Of a DNA stretch of 34,381 nt, positions 25,639 through 34,381 are shown piece by piece. The first letter of the stretch is position 1, and the number at the start of each line of letters is the position of its first letter. Below the pieces are notes generated by a model. It worked only from the letters and a program-made list of their open reading frames with translations. It had not been told where the DNA came from and made no database searches. Position numbers and translations under genes: made by a program. Source of the stretch: Crocinitomicaceae bacterium (GTDB lineage Bacteria > Bacteroidota > Bacteroidia > Flavobacteriales_D > Parvicellaceae); NCBI GenBank assembly GCA_002723085.1, contig PBNK01000015.1, positions 1 to 34,381 of the forward strand, in the 5' to 3' direction.

Positions 25639-26589
25639 ATGTTATTGAAGAATAAATTTATTTGCTTATTATTTTTTTTAATTGGGTTATCTTACTCTCA
25701 AGATTTAAAACCTCTTGGAAAATACAATTCGGTTGTTTCTCACAATTATTATTCATTATCTTATTCAGAAGAACACGAACAAGCTGAATGGGTATATTAT
25801 ATTCTCAACTCTTCACAATTCAATGCAACAGTTGAAAGATCAAATAATTTCAAATCGGACAAACTAATTAAAACCTCTTCTTCTCAGTTAAGCGATTACA
25901 AAGGGAGTGGATATCATAGAGGTCATCTAGCTCCTGCTGCTGATATGAAATATAATAATATTTCAATGAGTGAGAGTTTTTTCATGAGCAATGTCTCACC
26001 TCAAACCCCTAGTTTTAATACTGGTATTTGGAAACGAATAGAAAAAACAATTAGAGATTGGTCATACCTATATGGTGAGTTAGTAATAATTACTGGACCT
26101 GTTTTAAATGGAGAGTTTTTAGGTACTATTGGAGCAAACGATGTTACTATTCCAAAATGGTATTATAAAGTAGCTATTGACCTTGATAATTACAACAGAA
26201 ATATCGCCTTTTTAGTTGAGAATAAAGGCAGTTCTGAGAGTATTAAAAGCCTTGTAGTTTCAATTGACTACCTTGAAGAGTTTAGTGGCTTAGACTTCTT
26301 TCATGCGTTGTCTGATGAAGTTGAAGAATCATTTGAAAGTAGTACTCATACAGGTTTATGGAACTGGAATGTAAAGGCTTACCCCAAATCAAGTGTAACC
26401 ATAATGAAAAATGGGACTATTGATCATACTAAAGACCACCTTCCAAGCAATGGTAAAATATATAGAACAAACACAGGAAAGAAATATCACAAGGAGAATT
26501 GTAGATATCTATCTAAAAGTAAGATTCCAATAACATTAAATGAAGCTCAAGAAAAAGGACTTGATCCCTGTGGAGTTTGCAAGCCATAA
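25639..26589 (+). CDS. Secreted DNA/RNA non-specific endonuclease with C-terminal Cys/His tail
   Basis: A 316-residue exported nuclease with signal peptide 1-20 (ending YSQ). The beta-beta-alpha metal site is 'SGYHRGHLAPAADM' (catalytic H96), followed by 'FFMSNVSPQTPSFN' (Mg-ligand N118) and 'WKRIEKTIRDW' (E135). The Asp of the classic DRGH motif is replaced by His (HRGH). The C-terminal 45 residues form a separate module, 'GKKYHKENCRYL' and 'LDPCGVCKP', with one His and three Cys that could bind zinc. The likely role is degradation of extracellular DNA/RNA for phosphate and nucleotides, which fits the phosphatases elsewhere in the window. Confidence 0.92.
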   Translation: MLLKNKFICLLFFLIGLSYSQDLKPLGKYNSVVSHNYYSLSYSEEHEQAEWVYYILNSSQFNATVERSNNFKSDKLIKTSSSQLSDYKGSGYHRGHLAPAADMKYNNISMSESFFMSNVSPQTPSFNTGIWKRIEKTIRDWSYLYGELVIITGPVLNGEFLGTIGANDVTIPKWYYKVAIDLDNYNRNIAFLVENKGSSESIKSLVVSIDYLEEFSGLDFFHALSDEVEESFESSTHTGLWNWNVKAYPKSSVTIMKNGTIDHTKDHLPSNGKIYRTNTGKKYHKENCRYLSKSKIPITLNEAQEKGLDPCGVCKP

Positions 26590-26592
26590 TTC

Positions 26593-27954
26593 CTAACCTT
26601 TAAACTTATTTCTTTTAAACTTGCCCACTAAAACCTGTCCATTTTTATAAGTATAAGTGCCTTGTCCGTGTCTTTTGTTATTTTTCATATGTCCTAAGTA
26701 TTCATCGCCATTATTATAAGAATAGGTACCCTCACCATGAAACTTTTCATTTTTAAATTCTCCAACATATGAATCGCCAACATACCATTTAAACTTTCCC
26801 CAGCCATTAGCTTTACCGTTTCTTACCTCTCCCTCATATTTATTACCGTTATCCCAAGAATATTTTCTGTACCCATTATGTTCTTTATTCTTTTTAAATT
26901 CTCCTTTAAACGAATCACCATTAGCCCATGTATATTTACCTTTTCCATGCCTGAACCCGTTTTTGAATTCGCCTACATATTGATCTCCACTTTCCCATGT
27001 GTATACACCTTCTCCATTTTTAAATTTATTTCTTTTAAACTCTCCTAATTCATGATCGCCATTGATGTAAGTAATTTTGCCTCTTCCAGTTCTTCTTCCA
27101 TTTCTTATTTCACCAGTGTATTGATCGCCATTAGCCCAAGTGTAAATACATTGCCCATTGTTTTTTCCGTTTTTAACCTCTCCATCATATTTATTCCCTG
27201 TTTTGTAATTTTGAATTCTATTTCCATTTATAAATTTATTTTTATTGAACTCACCTACGCTTTTATCGCCATTTAACGAAGTGTAAACACCTTGTCCATG
27301 TCTCCATCCATCCATGAATTCGCCTTCGTATACATCTCCTTCCCATTCTCCTTTTCCCCAGTAAAAAGACCCTTTTCCGTTTCTAACTCCATTTACAAAT
27401 TCTCCCACATATATACTTCCATTTGAGTACGTAAAAGTACCCTTACCATATTTCATATTATTAATCCATTCGCCTTCATATTTATCTCCATTACTAAAAG
27501 TATAAGTTCCGTATCCGTGTTGTTTATTGTTATTCCACTCTCCTACATATATGTCACCATCAGCAAAAGTATAAGTACCTTGTCCATGTTTTTTATCGCT
27601 TCTCCATTCACCAAAATATTTATCCCCATTATTAAATGTATAGGTTCCTAAACCATTGAATTGATTGTTAAACCAATTTCCTTCATATACATTTCCACTT
27701 ACGAAAGTGTATGTTCCATAACCACTTCGTTTGTTATCGATAAATTCTCCAACGTATTTTTCACCTTCAAACTTTCCTTTTCCATAAGTAAAAGTTCCTG
27801 TTCCATGGATCAACCCGTCTTTAAATTCTCCTACATACTTATTGCCACTTTTAAATAATAATGTTCCTTCTCCATTATCACAATCTCCTTCGATGCATTG
27901 CCCATATGAAGAACAAAATGGAAATAACACTAATAATATGATTAACTTTTTCAT
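26593..27954 (-). CDS. Exported MORN-repeat protein (about 18 repeats)
   Basis: A 453-residue exported protein: signal peptide 1-18 (ending YGQ), then almost entirely MORN repeats of the form G.G.YT...GD.Y.GEW..., with about 18 recognisable 'Y.GE' cores. MORN repeats make elongated beta-hairpin solenoids that, in other proteins, bind lipids or act as scaffolds. No enzymatic domain is attached. Several repeats are degenerate (KSVGEF, HELGEF). The gene ends 3 bp from the convergent nuclease gene, lies 68 bp downstream of the FKBP gene on the same strand, and may share its transcript. Confidence 0.93.
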   Translation of the reverse strand: MKKLIILLVLFPFCSSYGQCIEGDCDNGEGTLLFKSGNKYVGEFKDGLIHGTGTFTYGKGKFEGEKYVGEFIDNKRSGYGTYTFVSGNVYEGNWFNNQFNGLGTYTFNNGDKYFGEWRSDKKHGQGTYTFADGDIYVGEWNNNKQHGYGTYTFSNGDKYEGEWINNMKYGKGTFTYSNGSIYVGEFVNGVRNGKGSFYWGKGEWEGDVYEGEFMDGWRHGQGVYTSLNGDKSVGEFNKNKFINGNRIQNYKTGNKYDGEVKNGKNNGQCIYTWANGDQYTGEIRNGRRTGRGKITYINGDHELGEFKRNKFKNGEGVYTWESGDQYVGEFKNGFRHGKGKYTWANGDSFKGEFKKNKEHNGYRKYSWDNGNKYEGEVRNGKANGWGKFKWYVGDSYVGEFKNEKFHGEGTYSYNNGDEYLGHMKNNKRHGQGTYTYKNGQVLVGKFKRNKFKG

Positions 27955-28022
27955 AAACTAAATTTTTATACTTTATTATTAAACCAAAAAAAATTAGAAT
28001 GGAACAAAAAAGTTCTTCATCA

Positions 28023-28475
28023 TTAATCAACATCCAATAAGTGAACATCAAAAATCAATACCGAATTTGAAGGAATGCTGCCTACTGCTTGACTGCCATA
28101 ACCCAAAGCAGATGGAATAAGTAAAATACCAGAGCCACCTTCTTTAAATAAAGGAATACCTTGTTGCCAACCATGAATAACTCCTGATAAAGGAAAAGAA
28201 ATTCCGTTTGGATCAGACTCATCAAAAATGGTTCCATCAGATAATCTACCTGTGTAAGCCACTGTAACTGTAGAATTTAAATTAGGTGTATCACCTGTTC
28301 CTGGATTTTCAATTACATAGTGCAATCCACTTCCTGTTGATTGTGCACTAAGATTATTATCACTTATGTATTGTTGAATTATCTCTTCATCAATTTCAGA
28401 ATAATCAGTTTTGTTACAATTTGATATTAATAAAATAGAAATGCATGTAATAACAAGGAAACTAACTTTTTTCAT
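28023..28475 (-). CDS. FKBP-type peptidyl-prolyl isomerase lipoprotein
   Basis: A 150-residue lipoprotein: signal ending LISNC (lipidated C20), then an FKBP domain (about 64-150) with 'VTVAYTGRLSDGTIFDES' (Y74, F84, D85), 'VIHGWQQGIPLFKEGG' (W103), 'IPSALGYGSQ' (Y126) and 'LIFDVHLLDV' (F142), so the active-site residues are intact. It assists folding of exported proteins in the periplasm or at the cell surface. It lies in a leftward run of genes together with MOSC, serine hydrolase and MORN genes. Confidence 0.95.
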   Translation of the reverse strand: MKKVSFLVITCISILLISNCNKTDYSEIDEEIIQQYISDNNLSAQSTGSGLHYVIENPGTGDTPNLNSTVTVAYTGRLSDGTIFDESDPNGISFPLSGVIHGWQQGIPLFKEGGSGILLIPSALGYGSQAVGSIPSNSVLIFDVHLLDVD

Positions 28476-28554
28476 GAATCAAGTTTAAATCTAATATAGT
28501 AAATCAATTATTGCTAGATGATAAATTGAAGTAAATTGAAATTATATTTTTCAT

Positions 28555-29970
28555 TTATTCTTTAACCAATTTAACAAATTCAATGCTATTTTCATACTTT
28601 AATTTAAGTAAGTATATCCCCTTTGGATATTTATGCATATTAATGGTTTTTTCTTGAGTTATTTTTATAAGTTTCCCTGTAAGGTCATATAACTCAACAT
28701 CAATAGTTTCATTATTTTGAAAGCCATCAATATGTAATACATCATTTACTGGATTAGGGTATATCAATTTACTTAAAATAGGTTTTTCAACATTAGTTAA
28801 TAAACATTCTACATTTAAACCCGAATTTATATTTGGAGATAATGCAAAGTTGTACAACTTATCACATATGGTTATTCCTCCACCTGATCCATTTGCTAAA
28901 ATGCAAACTCCAATGTTTGTCACAGGATCTAAATACATATAGGTTGAAACTCCGCTTTCACTTCCACTATGTCCCCAAAGCCAACTAGATCCATTATCGT
29001 GAAAAAGCACTTCTTTTTTCCAGTTTATCCCTTGTTTATCATTTAAGTTGGGTACTTGAAGGGTCCACATATCATTAATAGTATTTGCAGATAGCAATGT
29101 GTATGAATCAAGAACACCACCATTAAGATAGGTTACCATGAATTTAGCTAAATCCATTACATTACTTCGAAGTTGTCCGTTTGGATAATCAGCAAATCCA
29201 TAGTGATTAATTGGCACATTAGCTCCGTTTTGATATTGATGGGGCCTAGCAACCTCTGCTGAATCAAAATCAGAAAAAAACCATGATGTTTTGTTCATAC
29301 ACAATGGATTAAAAATGTTGTTTTCACAATACTGATCAAAAGGTGTTGAACTGGCAATTTCAACTAAATATCCATTTAAAGCAGAAGCCATATTGGAGTA
29401 CTTGTAATATGTTCCAGGTAAATAATTTAAAAAATTAGATGTAGAGTTGTAATCAACACCATTGATGGTAAAATAACGTTCCATACAATTGGCTAAACTT
29501 ATAGTTGGATCAGGATAACCATAGTAATTCCCCATTGCTGCATAATTGTCTTTTATTGAAGAGGTATGAGTCATTAATTGCCTAAAAGTAACGGTATCGT
29601 TAGCGTATCCTGGTATTTCTAAGTTCCATGGTAAATAGTCATTAATGTTTTCATCAATATTAATGGTATTGTTTTCATGTAATTTCATGGCTGCAGTTCC
29701 AGTAAATAGTTTAGATACTGAAGCAAGCATAAAAACAGTTGTGTCTTCAACTGGAACTAAATTTTCAACATCTGCATATCCATAGGACTCAACCCAAACA
29801 ATTTCACCATTTTTAACAACAACAGATGATAAACCAGGGAAATTTTTTTCATTCATCTTGTTTAAAATGTAAGCATCAAGTGTAGCGTCTGGGTTAGGGT
29901 TTAGCTGACTTTGATTAACAAAAGGAAAAACTAATATTAGTAATAATAGATATTTAGAAAGAAATTTCAT
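28555..29970 (-). CDS. Beta-lactamase-fold serine hydrolase with T9SS sorting domain
   Basis: A 471-residue exported protein with a signal peptide (1-21). The class C beta-lactamase/esterase fold is shown by SVSK (84-87, nucleophile S84 and K87), YSN (191-193) and HSG (334-336, the KTG-equivalent). The last 75 residues are a T9SS type A domain (LIYPNPVNDVL ... GIYLLKLKYE). The family includes esterases, D-aminopeptidases and beta-lactamases; the substrate cannot be assigned, and nothing here specifically indicates antibiotic resistance. It starts 2 bp after the MOSC gene on the same strand, so co-transcription is nearly certain. Confidence 0.9.
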   Translation of the reverse strand: MKFLSKYLLLLILVFPFVNQSQLNPNPDATLDAYILNKMNEKNFPGLSSVVVKNGEIVWVESYGYADVENLVPVEDTTVFMLASVSKLFTGTAAMKLHENNTINIDENINDYLPWNLEIPGYANDTVTFRQLMTHTSSIKDNYAAMGNYYGYPDPTISLANCMERYFTINGVDYNSTSNFLNYLPGTYYKYSNMASALNGYLVEIASSTPFDQYCENNIFNPLCMNKTSWFFSDFDSAEVARPHQYQNGANVPINHYGFADYPNGQLRSNVMDLAKFMVTYLNGGVLDSYTLLSANTINDMWTLQVPNLNDKQGINWKKEVLFHDNGSSWLWGHSGSESGVSTYMYLDPVTNIGVCILANGSGGGITICDKLYNFALSPNINSGLNVECLLTNVEKPILSKLIYPNPVNDVLHIDGFQNNETIDVELYDLTGKLIKITQEKTINMHKYPKGIYLLKLKYENSIEFVKLVKE

Positions 29971-29972
29971 TG

Positions 29973-30431
29973 CTACAATATTAAAACTTTATCGTCACAT
30001 GAGACTATACCCTCTTTTAATACTCTTGCATACCATCTGGACCATCCAGGATATTTTTTTTCTGAAATTCTAATAAACTGGTTGTTTTTAAAAGATTTAG
30101 CAATGGTTTTACATGGTGTAGTAGGATTAGTAAGTTGTATTTCTACTTCACCAAATTTTAGCTTAATACCAATTTTTAAGCTTTTCCAATCTAATCCTTC
30201 AATTGTAATGTTTTCACCCGTAGATCCAGCAAAAATTGGATGACCTTCCTTTTGTAAATTTGAAATTAAATCCATTGAAAAAATACAAACTGCTCGATCT
30301 ATTCCACCATGATGAACTGTATCGTTTTGTTTATCTCCAGTTAATTTATGTTTACCAATGAAAGCCTTATCAACAGGATATTTGGGAACTCCTCCATTTT
30401 CATTGATGTTAATAGAAACAACTTTAGGCAT
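29973..30431 (-). CDS. MOSC domain-containing protein
   Basis: A 152-residue cytoplasmic MOSC domain with 'VHHGGIDRAVCIFS' (39-52), 'AGSTGENITIEGLDW' (68-82) and 'TNPTTPCKTI' with the conserved Cys at 107. MOSC domains bind the molybdenum cofactor or handle sulfur-metal groups; single-domain members resemble the YiiM/YuaD group. The partner enzyme is unknown. It is the first gene of a leftward run and is divergent from the AsmA gene. Confidence 0.92.
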   Translation of the reverse strand: MPKVVSININENGGVPKYPVDKAFIGKHKLTGDKQNDTVHHGGIDRAVCIFSMDLISNLQKEGHPIFAGSTGENITIEGLDWKSLKIGIKLKFGEVEIQLTNPTTPCKTIAKSFKNNQFIRISEKKYPGWSRWYARVLKEGIVSCDDKVLIL

Positions 30432-30559
30432 TGTAATTTAGTTTCAATATAGTAAAAGAGTTATTTATAGTTGACCTTTATAAAATTTATATATTTTAAA
30501 AAATTCAATTTAAATCAATTTTCATTATAATTTAAATATTAGTTAATACTATTGCATTA

Positions 30560-33500
30560 ATGAATATTGAATTTTATAAAAGACGTAAATTTTGGGTAAG
30601 GTTTACATTTATTTTAATTCTATTGCCTTTATTGATTTTCACAATTCTTATTTCCATACTTTATTTAAAGCAAGATTACTTTGTAAAAGAATTAGTTCAA
30701 ACACTTAATGAAGATTTTGAAGGTCATTTCGAAATCAAAGACAGTCACATATCCCCTTTTGAAAATTTTCCATACATATCATTAGATCTTGAAGAATTAA
30801 CCCTTTTTGAAAATGATTCTAAAAAAGGAAAACATATTTTAGATATTCATGATGTATATGTTGGGTTTAATATTTGGGATATTGTATCAGGAAATATGGA
30901 AATCCAATCTATTTTATTAAATGATGGCTCAATTAACCTAATACAACATGAAGATGGAAGGTTTAACATAACAGATGCTTTAGCTACAAAAAAAGAAATT
31001 GAAGATCCAAATGAAGAATTTCACATAAACTTAAAATCTATAGAATTAACAAATATCGATATCAATAAGCTAAATAAATCAAACGGAATGTATTTCGATT
31101 TATTTATTAACGAAGCTCAATCTAATTTTAAAAACTTAGGGAATGATGTTCAAATGTTTCTTGATTCAAAATTTATTTTAACCTTTATAGATAATGGAGA
31201 CACCACTTTTGTTCATGATAAACACTTTGATGTACATACTGAAATTGACTACATTTCTGAAAAAGACATTCTAAGAATTGTCCCTTCTGAAATAGTATTG
31301 GAAGGAGCATTGTTCAATATGGAAGGAGATATCGATTTTAAGAATGATATGGACTTAAATATCAGCTTTAAGGGTGAGAAACCAAATTTTGACCTCTTAA
31401 TTGCATTTGCTCCTGAAGAAATGGCCCCAACATTAAAAAAATATAACAATAAAGGAAAAGTATTTTTTAATGGAACTGTTCTTGGACCGTCTATAAATGG
31501 AAAAACTCCATATGTTAATGCTGTTTTTGGATGTAGTGAAGCATTTATTGAAAACTCAGTAAATGATAAAAGATTAGACAATTTAATTTTCACTGGACAC
31601 TTTTCAAATGGTATTAAAAGAAACATGTCCTCAATGGAGTTTTCTCTTAATGATTTTTCAGCAAACCCTGAAGCAGGTGTATTTAGTGGTGATTTATCAG
31701 TAACCAATTTTCTAGAGCCTGACATTAACTTAAAACTAATCTCAAATTTTAAATTAGATTTTCTTGCTAAATTCTTTAATCTTGAAGATTTAAAAGATCT
31801 TTCAGGTGATTTAGAATTAACCATGAACTTCCATGACATAATTGATATTGAACATCCAGAAAAAAGCATTGAAAAGCTAAATGAATCCTACTTTACTGAG
31901 TTAAAAGTTACGAACCTAAGTTTTACAAGTCCAGATTTTCATATGCCATTAAAAGATCTTGACCTTTATGCGGTAATGGATGGACATGAAGCTAACATAG
32001 AATATTTTGATATGCTTTTTGGGAATTCTGATTTACATATCAAAGGAAAAGTAGATGATTTACCTGCAATCCTACATCACACAAACAAAGATGTTTTATC
32101 TCAACTAGAGATCAGTTCTAATAAACTAGACTTACTTGAATTATCAAGCTCGACTATGGATACAACGGAAGGTGTAAATGAAATGTTAACTAATATGAGC
32201 CTTAAATTATCTTTCAATTGTTCTGCTAAAGACATAACCGAATCACCTTATTTACCAATAGGAGAATTTTTTATTGATGACTTTCATGCAAAATTAAAAC
32301 ACTATCCTCATAATTTTCATGACTTTCATGCTGATCTTATCATTAAAGAAGACAAGCTACAACTTATTGATTTTTCAGGGATGATAGATAAAAGTGACTT
32401 TCATTTTGATGGAAAATTGACTCATTACGATAAGTGGTTTTTACAAAATCCTCAAGGTGATACAAAAGCTGAGTTTAATGTAACATCCAAGGTTCTTCAA
32501 TTGGAAGACTTGTTTACTTACGGAGGTGAAAACTACGTACCTGAAGATTATAGGCATGAAGAATTTGATGACTTAAAGATACATGGTTTTTTAGATATAC
32601 ATTTTAAAGATTCGATATTATCATCAGACATTAATCTTGATTTATTTGAAGCTAAAATGAAAGTCCATCATCTAAGATTTAAAGATTTTGGCGGTAGAAT
32701 ACATTTAGAAAACAATGATGTATCCATAAAAGATTTTAAAGGAAAATTGGGTGAAAGTAAATTCTTAATAAATGCAAAAATTGGGATGGGTACAGATACT
32801 CTTTTAAAAAATCAAAACAACCAAATTTCTCTTGAAGCCTCCAAATTAGATTTTGATGAATTGTTTTCTTACGAATTGCCTGAAAGTGAATATGCTTCAA
32901 GTCCAGAAGATCATGAAAAGGGGTTCAACATATACGAAGTTCCTTTTCCAAATTTAAAAATTGATGTTGACATAAAAGATCTAAACTATCATTTATACAA
33001 AATCAAAAATTTTAAAGGAGAAATTAGAATTCAACCCAATCATTACATATACATAGATACCCTATCTTTAAATACAGCTGGTGGAGACATTAAGATGAAT
33101 GGATATTTTAACGGTTCAAATCCTAAACTTATTTACTTTAGTCCATCAATGACATTTTCAGAAATCAATTTAGATGAGTTACTCATCAAATTTGAAAACT
33201 TTGGTCAAGATTATTTAGTTTCAGAAAACCTTCATGGTAAAATGAGTGGTGATTTATGGGGTAAAATTCATATGCATAAAGACATGGTTCCTATTATAGA
33301 TGATAGTGAAATTCATCTTGATTTTAATGTTCTTTCTGGAAAATTAGAAAACTTTGGTCCTATGGAATATTTAGCAGAATACTTTGCTGATAAAAATGTT
33401 GCTAAAGTAATTTTTGACACACTTCAAAATCATATAGATATTAAAGAGGGGGCATTAAATATTCCTAATATGAAAATCAACACATCACTAGGTTTTGTAG

Positions 33501-33739
33501 AAATATCTGGGGTTCAAAACATAGACTACACCTACGAATATTATTTAAAAGTTCCTTGGAAAATGATAACTAAAGCTGGAGTTACAAAACTATTTGGAAA
33601 TAAAAAAGACGATGAAATAAATCAAGCGAAAGAAGACGAAATAATATATTCTCAGGAAGGTAAAAAAGTTCGGTATGTAAACATTTTAATAACTGGAGAT
33701 CTTGAAGATTACAAAATCAGATTAAAAAAAGCAGATTAA
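30560..33739 (+). CDS. AsmA family envelope protein
   Basis: A 1059-residue protein: a single N-terminal transmembrane helix (about 13-36), the AsmA N-terminal domain ('NEDFEGHFEIKDSHISPFENFP', then 'DIHDVYVGFNIWDIVSGNMEIQSILLNDGSINL'), a long beta-rich middle and an AsmA-like C-terminal domain (about 830-1055). AsmA-type proteins belong to the repeating-beta-groove group that moves phospholipids between the inner and outer membranes. The length is typical for Bacteroidota. The 128-bp divergent gap upstream has a weak promoter-like TTG (30471) and TATATTTT (30490), not counted as a feature. No partner gene is adjacent on this strand. Confidence 0.92.
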   Translation: MNIEFYKRRKFWVRFTFILILLPLLIFTILISILYLKQDYFVKELVQTLNEDFEGHFEIKDSHISPFENFPYISLDLEELTLFENDSKKGKHILDIHDVYVGFNIWDIVSGNMEIQSILLNDGSINLIQHEDGRFNITDALATKKEIEDPNEEFHINLKSIELTNIDINKLNKSNGMYFDLFINEAQSNFKNLGNDVQMFLDSKFILTFIDNGDTTFVHDKHFDVHTEIDYISEKDILRIVPSEIVLEGALFNMEGDIDFKNDMDLNISFKGEKPNFDLLIAFAPEEMAPTLKKYNNKGKVFFNGTVLGPSINGKTPYVNAVFGCSEAFIENSVNDKRLDNLIFTGHFSNGIKRNMSSMEFSLNDFSANPEAGVFSGDLSVTNFLEPDINLKLISNFKLDFLAKFFNLEDLKDLSGDLELTMNFHDIIDIEHPEKSIEKLNESYFTELKVTNLSFTSPDFHMPLKDLDLYAVMDGHEANIEYFDMLFGNSDLHIKGKVDDLPAILHHTNKDVLSQLEISSNKLDLLELSSSTMDTTEGVNEMLTNMSLKLSFNCSAKDITESPYLPIGEFFIDDFHAKLKHYPHNFHDFHADLIIKEDKLQLIDFSGMIDKSDFHFDGKLTHYDKWFLQNPQGDTKAEFNVTSKVLQLEDLFTYGGENYVPEDYRHEEFDDLKIHGFLDIHFKDSILSSDINLDLFEAKMKVHHLRFKDFGGRIHLENNDVSIKDFKGKLGESKFLINAKIGMGTDTLLKNQNNQISLEASKLDFDELFSYELPESEYASSPEDHEKGFNIYEVPFPNLKIDVDIKDLNYHLYKIKNFKGEIRIQPNHYIYIDTLSLNTAGGDIKMNGYFNGSNPKLIYFSPSMTFSEINLDELLIKFENFGQDYLVSENLHGKMSGDLWGKIHMHKDMVPIIDDSEIHLDFNVLSGKLENFGPMEYLAEYFADKNVAKVIFDTLQNHIDIKEGALNIPNMKINTSLGFVEISGVQNIDYTYEYYLKVPWKMITKAGVTKLFGNKKDDEINQAKEDEIIYSQEGKKVRYVNILITGDLEDYKIRLKKAD

Positions 33740-33919
33740 ACTAGGATTTAAAAAATCAAAGTCTATTAATTAAATTATAATATTTTACCTCACTTCCGTC
33801 TACCAAATACTGAACATAGAAAGAGAATATTGTCTGACATATTTAATTGAAATTAATGGAATATATAAAGTTAATTTATGGCATAATAATTGAAGTTAAA
33901 AATAATTAAACCGTTGACT

Positions 33920-34381
33920 ATGAATACTTTTGTTAAATTATTTTCATTAAAGCTAAGCTTGGTTTTGTTTGTTTCATTTATTGGATTACTACTGTTTGGT
34001 CAGAATAAAACAACTAATTCTGAATTTTTAAGCTTTTACAGGTTCAATCCAGAAAGGTTGACTTGGGACGAACATAAAAAACGAGCTGCCGAGATGGGTG
34101 GGCATCTTGCATGTATCACCAATGCTACTGACAATGAACAAGTTAGAAGAATCGCGGGTGGAGAGATTGTTTGGGTTGGAGGAATAAGAAAAGACTGCGG
34201 CAATGGACCTGGATCTGATTATTGGAAATGGTCTAACGAGAAAAAGTGGTCTTACACTAATTGGAGAGCTGGAGAACCCAACAACTACACAAAACATGAT
34301 GAAATCCGAGTGATGTTATGGGAAAATGGAGAATGGAATGATGCTTCCTTATTTCATGAGTTTCCAGCAGTTTATGAAATA
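33920..34381 (+). CDS. C-type-lectin-domain secreted protein (3' end beyond window)
   Basis: An open frame of 154 codons continuing past the right edge. An N-terminal signal peptide (about 1-28, ending FGQ) is followed by a C-type lectin domain: 'LTWDEHKKRAAEMGGHLACITNATDNEQVRRI', 'VWVGGI', 'WKWSN', 'YTNWRAGEPNNY' and 'NGEWNDAS'. The EPNN and WND phrases match the carbohydrate/calcium-site motifs of this fold (EPN type). Such domains in Bacteroidota bind glycans or occur in large surface proteins. From about 34060 the G+C content is clearly higher (about 40-50% in parts) than in the preceding region. The 180-bp gap before it shows no other gene. Confidence 0.85.
   Translation, partial: MNTFVKLFSLKLSLVLFVSFIGLLLFGQNKTTNSEFLSFYRFNPERLTWDEHKKRAAEMGGHLACITNATDNEQVRRIAGGEIVWVGGIRKDCGNGPGSDYWKWSNEKKWSYTNWRAGEPNNYTKHDEIRVMLWENGEWNDASLFHEFPAVYEI

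Noticed and set aside
27052-27858. Plus-strand open frames opposite the MORN gene
   Set aside because: These are by-products of the repetitive MORN coding sequence; the translations are Ser/Ile/Phe-rich with no domain.
28555-29970. Calling the serine hydrolase a beta-lactamase
   Set aside because: The SxxK/YxN/HxG triad is shared by esterases and peptidases, and the T9SS domain points to a surface enzyme of unknown substrate.
31249-31869. Minus-strand open frame of 206 codons inside the AsmA gene
   Set aside because: It is antisense to a well-supported AsmA coding sequence; it is Ser/Lys/Phe-rich and shows no family motif.
34028-34297. Minus-strand open frame of 89 codons opposite the lectin gene
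   Set aside because: The plus strand encodes a clear C-type lectin domain over the same bases; the minus frame has low-complexity Ser/Pro content and no recognisable features.
1-34381. CRISPR arrays, tRNA or rRNA genes, insertion sequences, integrases
   Set aside because: No regularly spaced direct repeats, cloverleaf-like segments, transposase or recombinase motifs were seen by reading; a tRNAscan-SE and CRISPR finder run would settle this.

Overview
The window is a compact, AT-rich stretch (roughly 30% G+C) of a chromosome from the Bacteroidota, most likely a marine member of the Flavobacteriales. Three things support this. At least six predicted secreted proteins end in a type IX secretion system (T9SS) type A sorting domain with a 'YPNP' signature. 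Many signal peptides have the short Bacteroidota form ending in SQ, AQ or GQ. The clearest promoter has the Bacteroidota TTG / TAnnTTTG architecture. Genes are tightly packed, no intergenic gap exceeds 300 bp, and I saw no tRNA, rRNA, CRISPR array, insertion sequence or integrase.

Left part (1-7147): the end of a YceI-like gene and a histone-deacetylase-like hydrolase run rightward. They meet a leftward operon encoding, in transcription order, a secreted purple-acid-phosphatase-like metallophosphoesterase, a membrane-anchored CotH-family kinase-like protein, a secreted PhoD-like phosphatase and a small lipoprotein with a CTDP/NYN/GSC cysteine motif. An extracytoplasmic kinase-fold protein between two exported phosphatases is the most intriguing arrangement in the window.

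Centre left (7211-14252): a promoter with almost no leader drives an apparent six-gene operon: ABC-2 exporter ATPase and permease, a LolA-like periplasmic protein, a class V aminotransferase, an outer-membrane beta-barrel and a small membrane protein. A large T9SS cargo with a CGWC thioredoxin-like site (Omp28-like) follows. Its intrinsic terminator lies inside the 3' end of a convergent GNAT acetyltransferase gene.

Centre (14757-20914): a lipoprotein with two CTDP motifs, a T9SS-exported HExxH metalloprotease, a cupin, a T9SS BNR/YCF48-like repeat protein, a 4HBT thioesterase, and a stand-alone GldK-like SUMF1-fold protein without the gldLMN neighbours expected of the true T9SS gene.

Right part (20956-34381): a coiled-coil lipoprotein, two unknown secreted proteins in tandem, a bestrophin channel, an outer-membrane protein of unknown role, a secreted DNA/RNA non-specific endonuclease with a Cys/His tail, an 18-repeat exported MORN protein, an FKBP lipoprotein, a T9SS beta-lactamase-fold serine hydrolase, a MOSC protein, a large AsmA-family protein, and the start of a C-type-lectin-domain gene that is richer in G+C and runs off the right edge.

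Overall this looks like ordinary genomic backbone of a T9SS-rich marine bacteroidote, devoted mainly to envelope and secreted functions (phosphate and polymer hydrolysis, export, surface display). I found no obvious defence island or mobile element. The best candidates for something undescribed are the CotH/phosphatase operon, the orphan GldK-like gene and the CTDP-motif lipoproteins.
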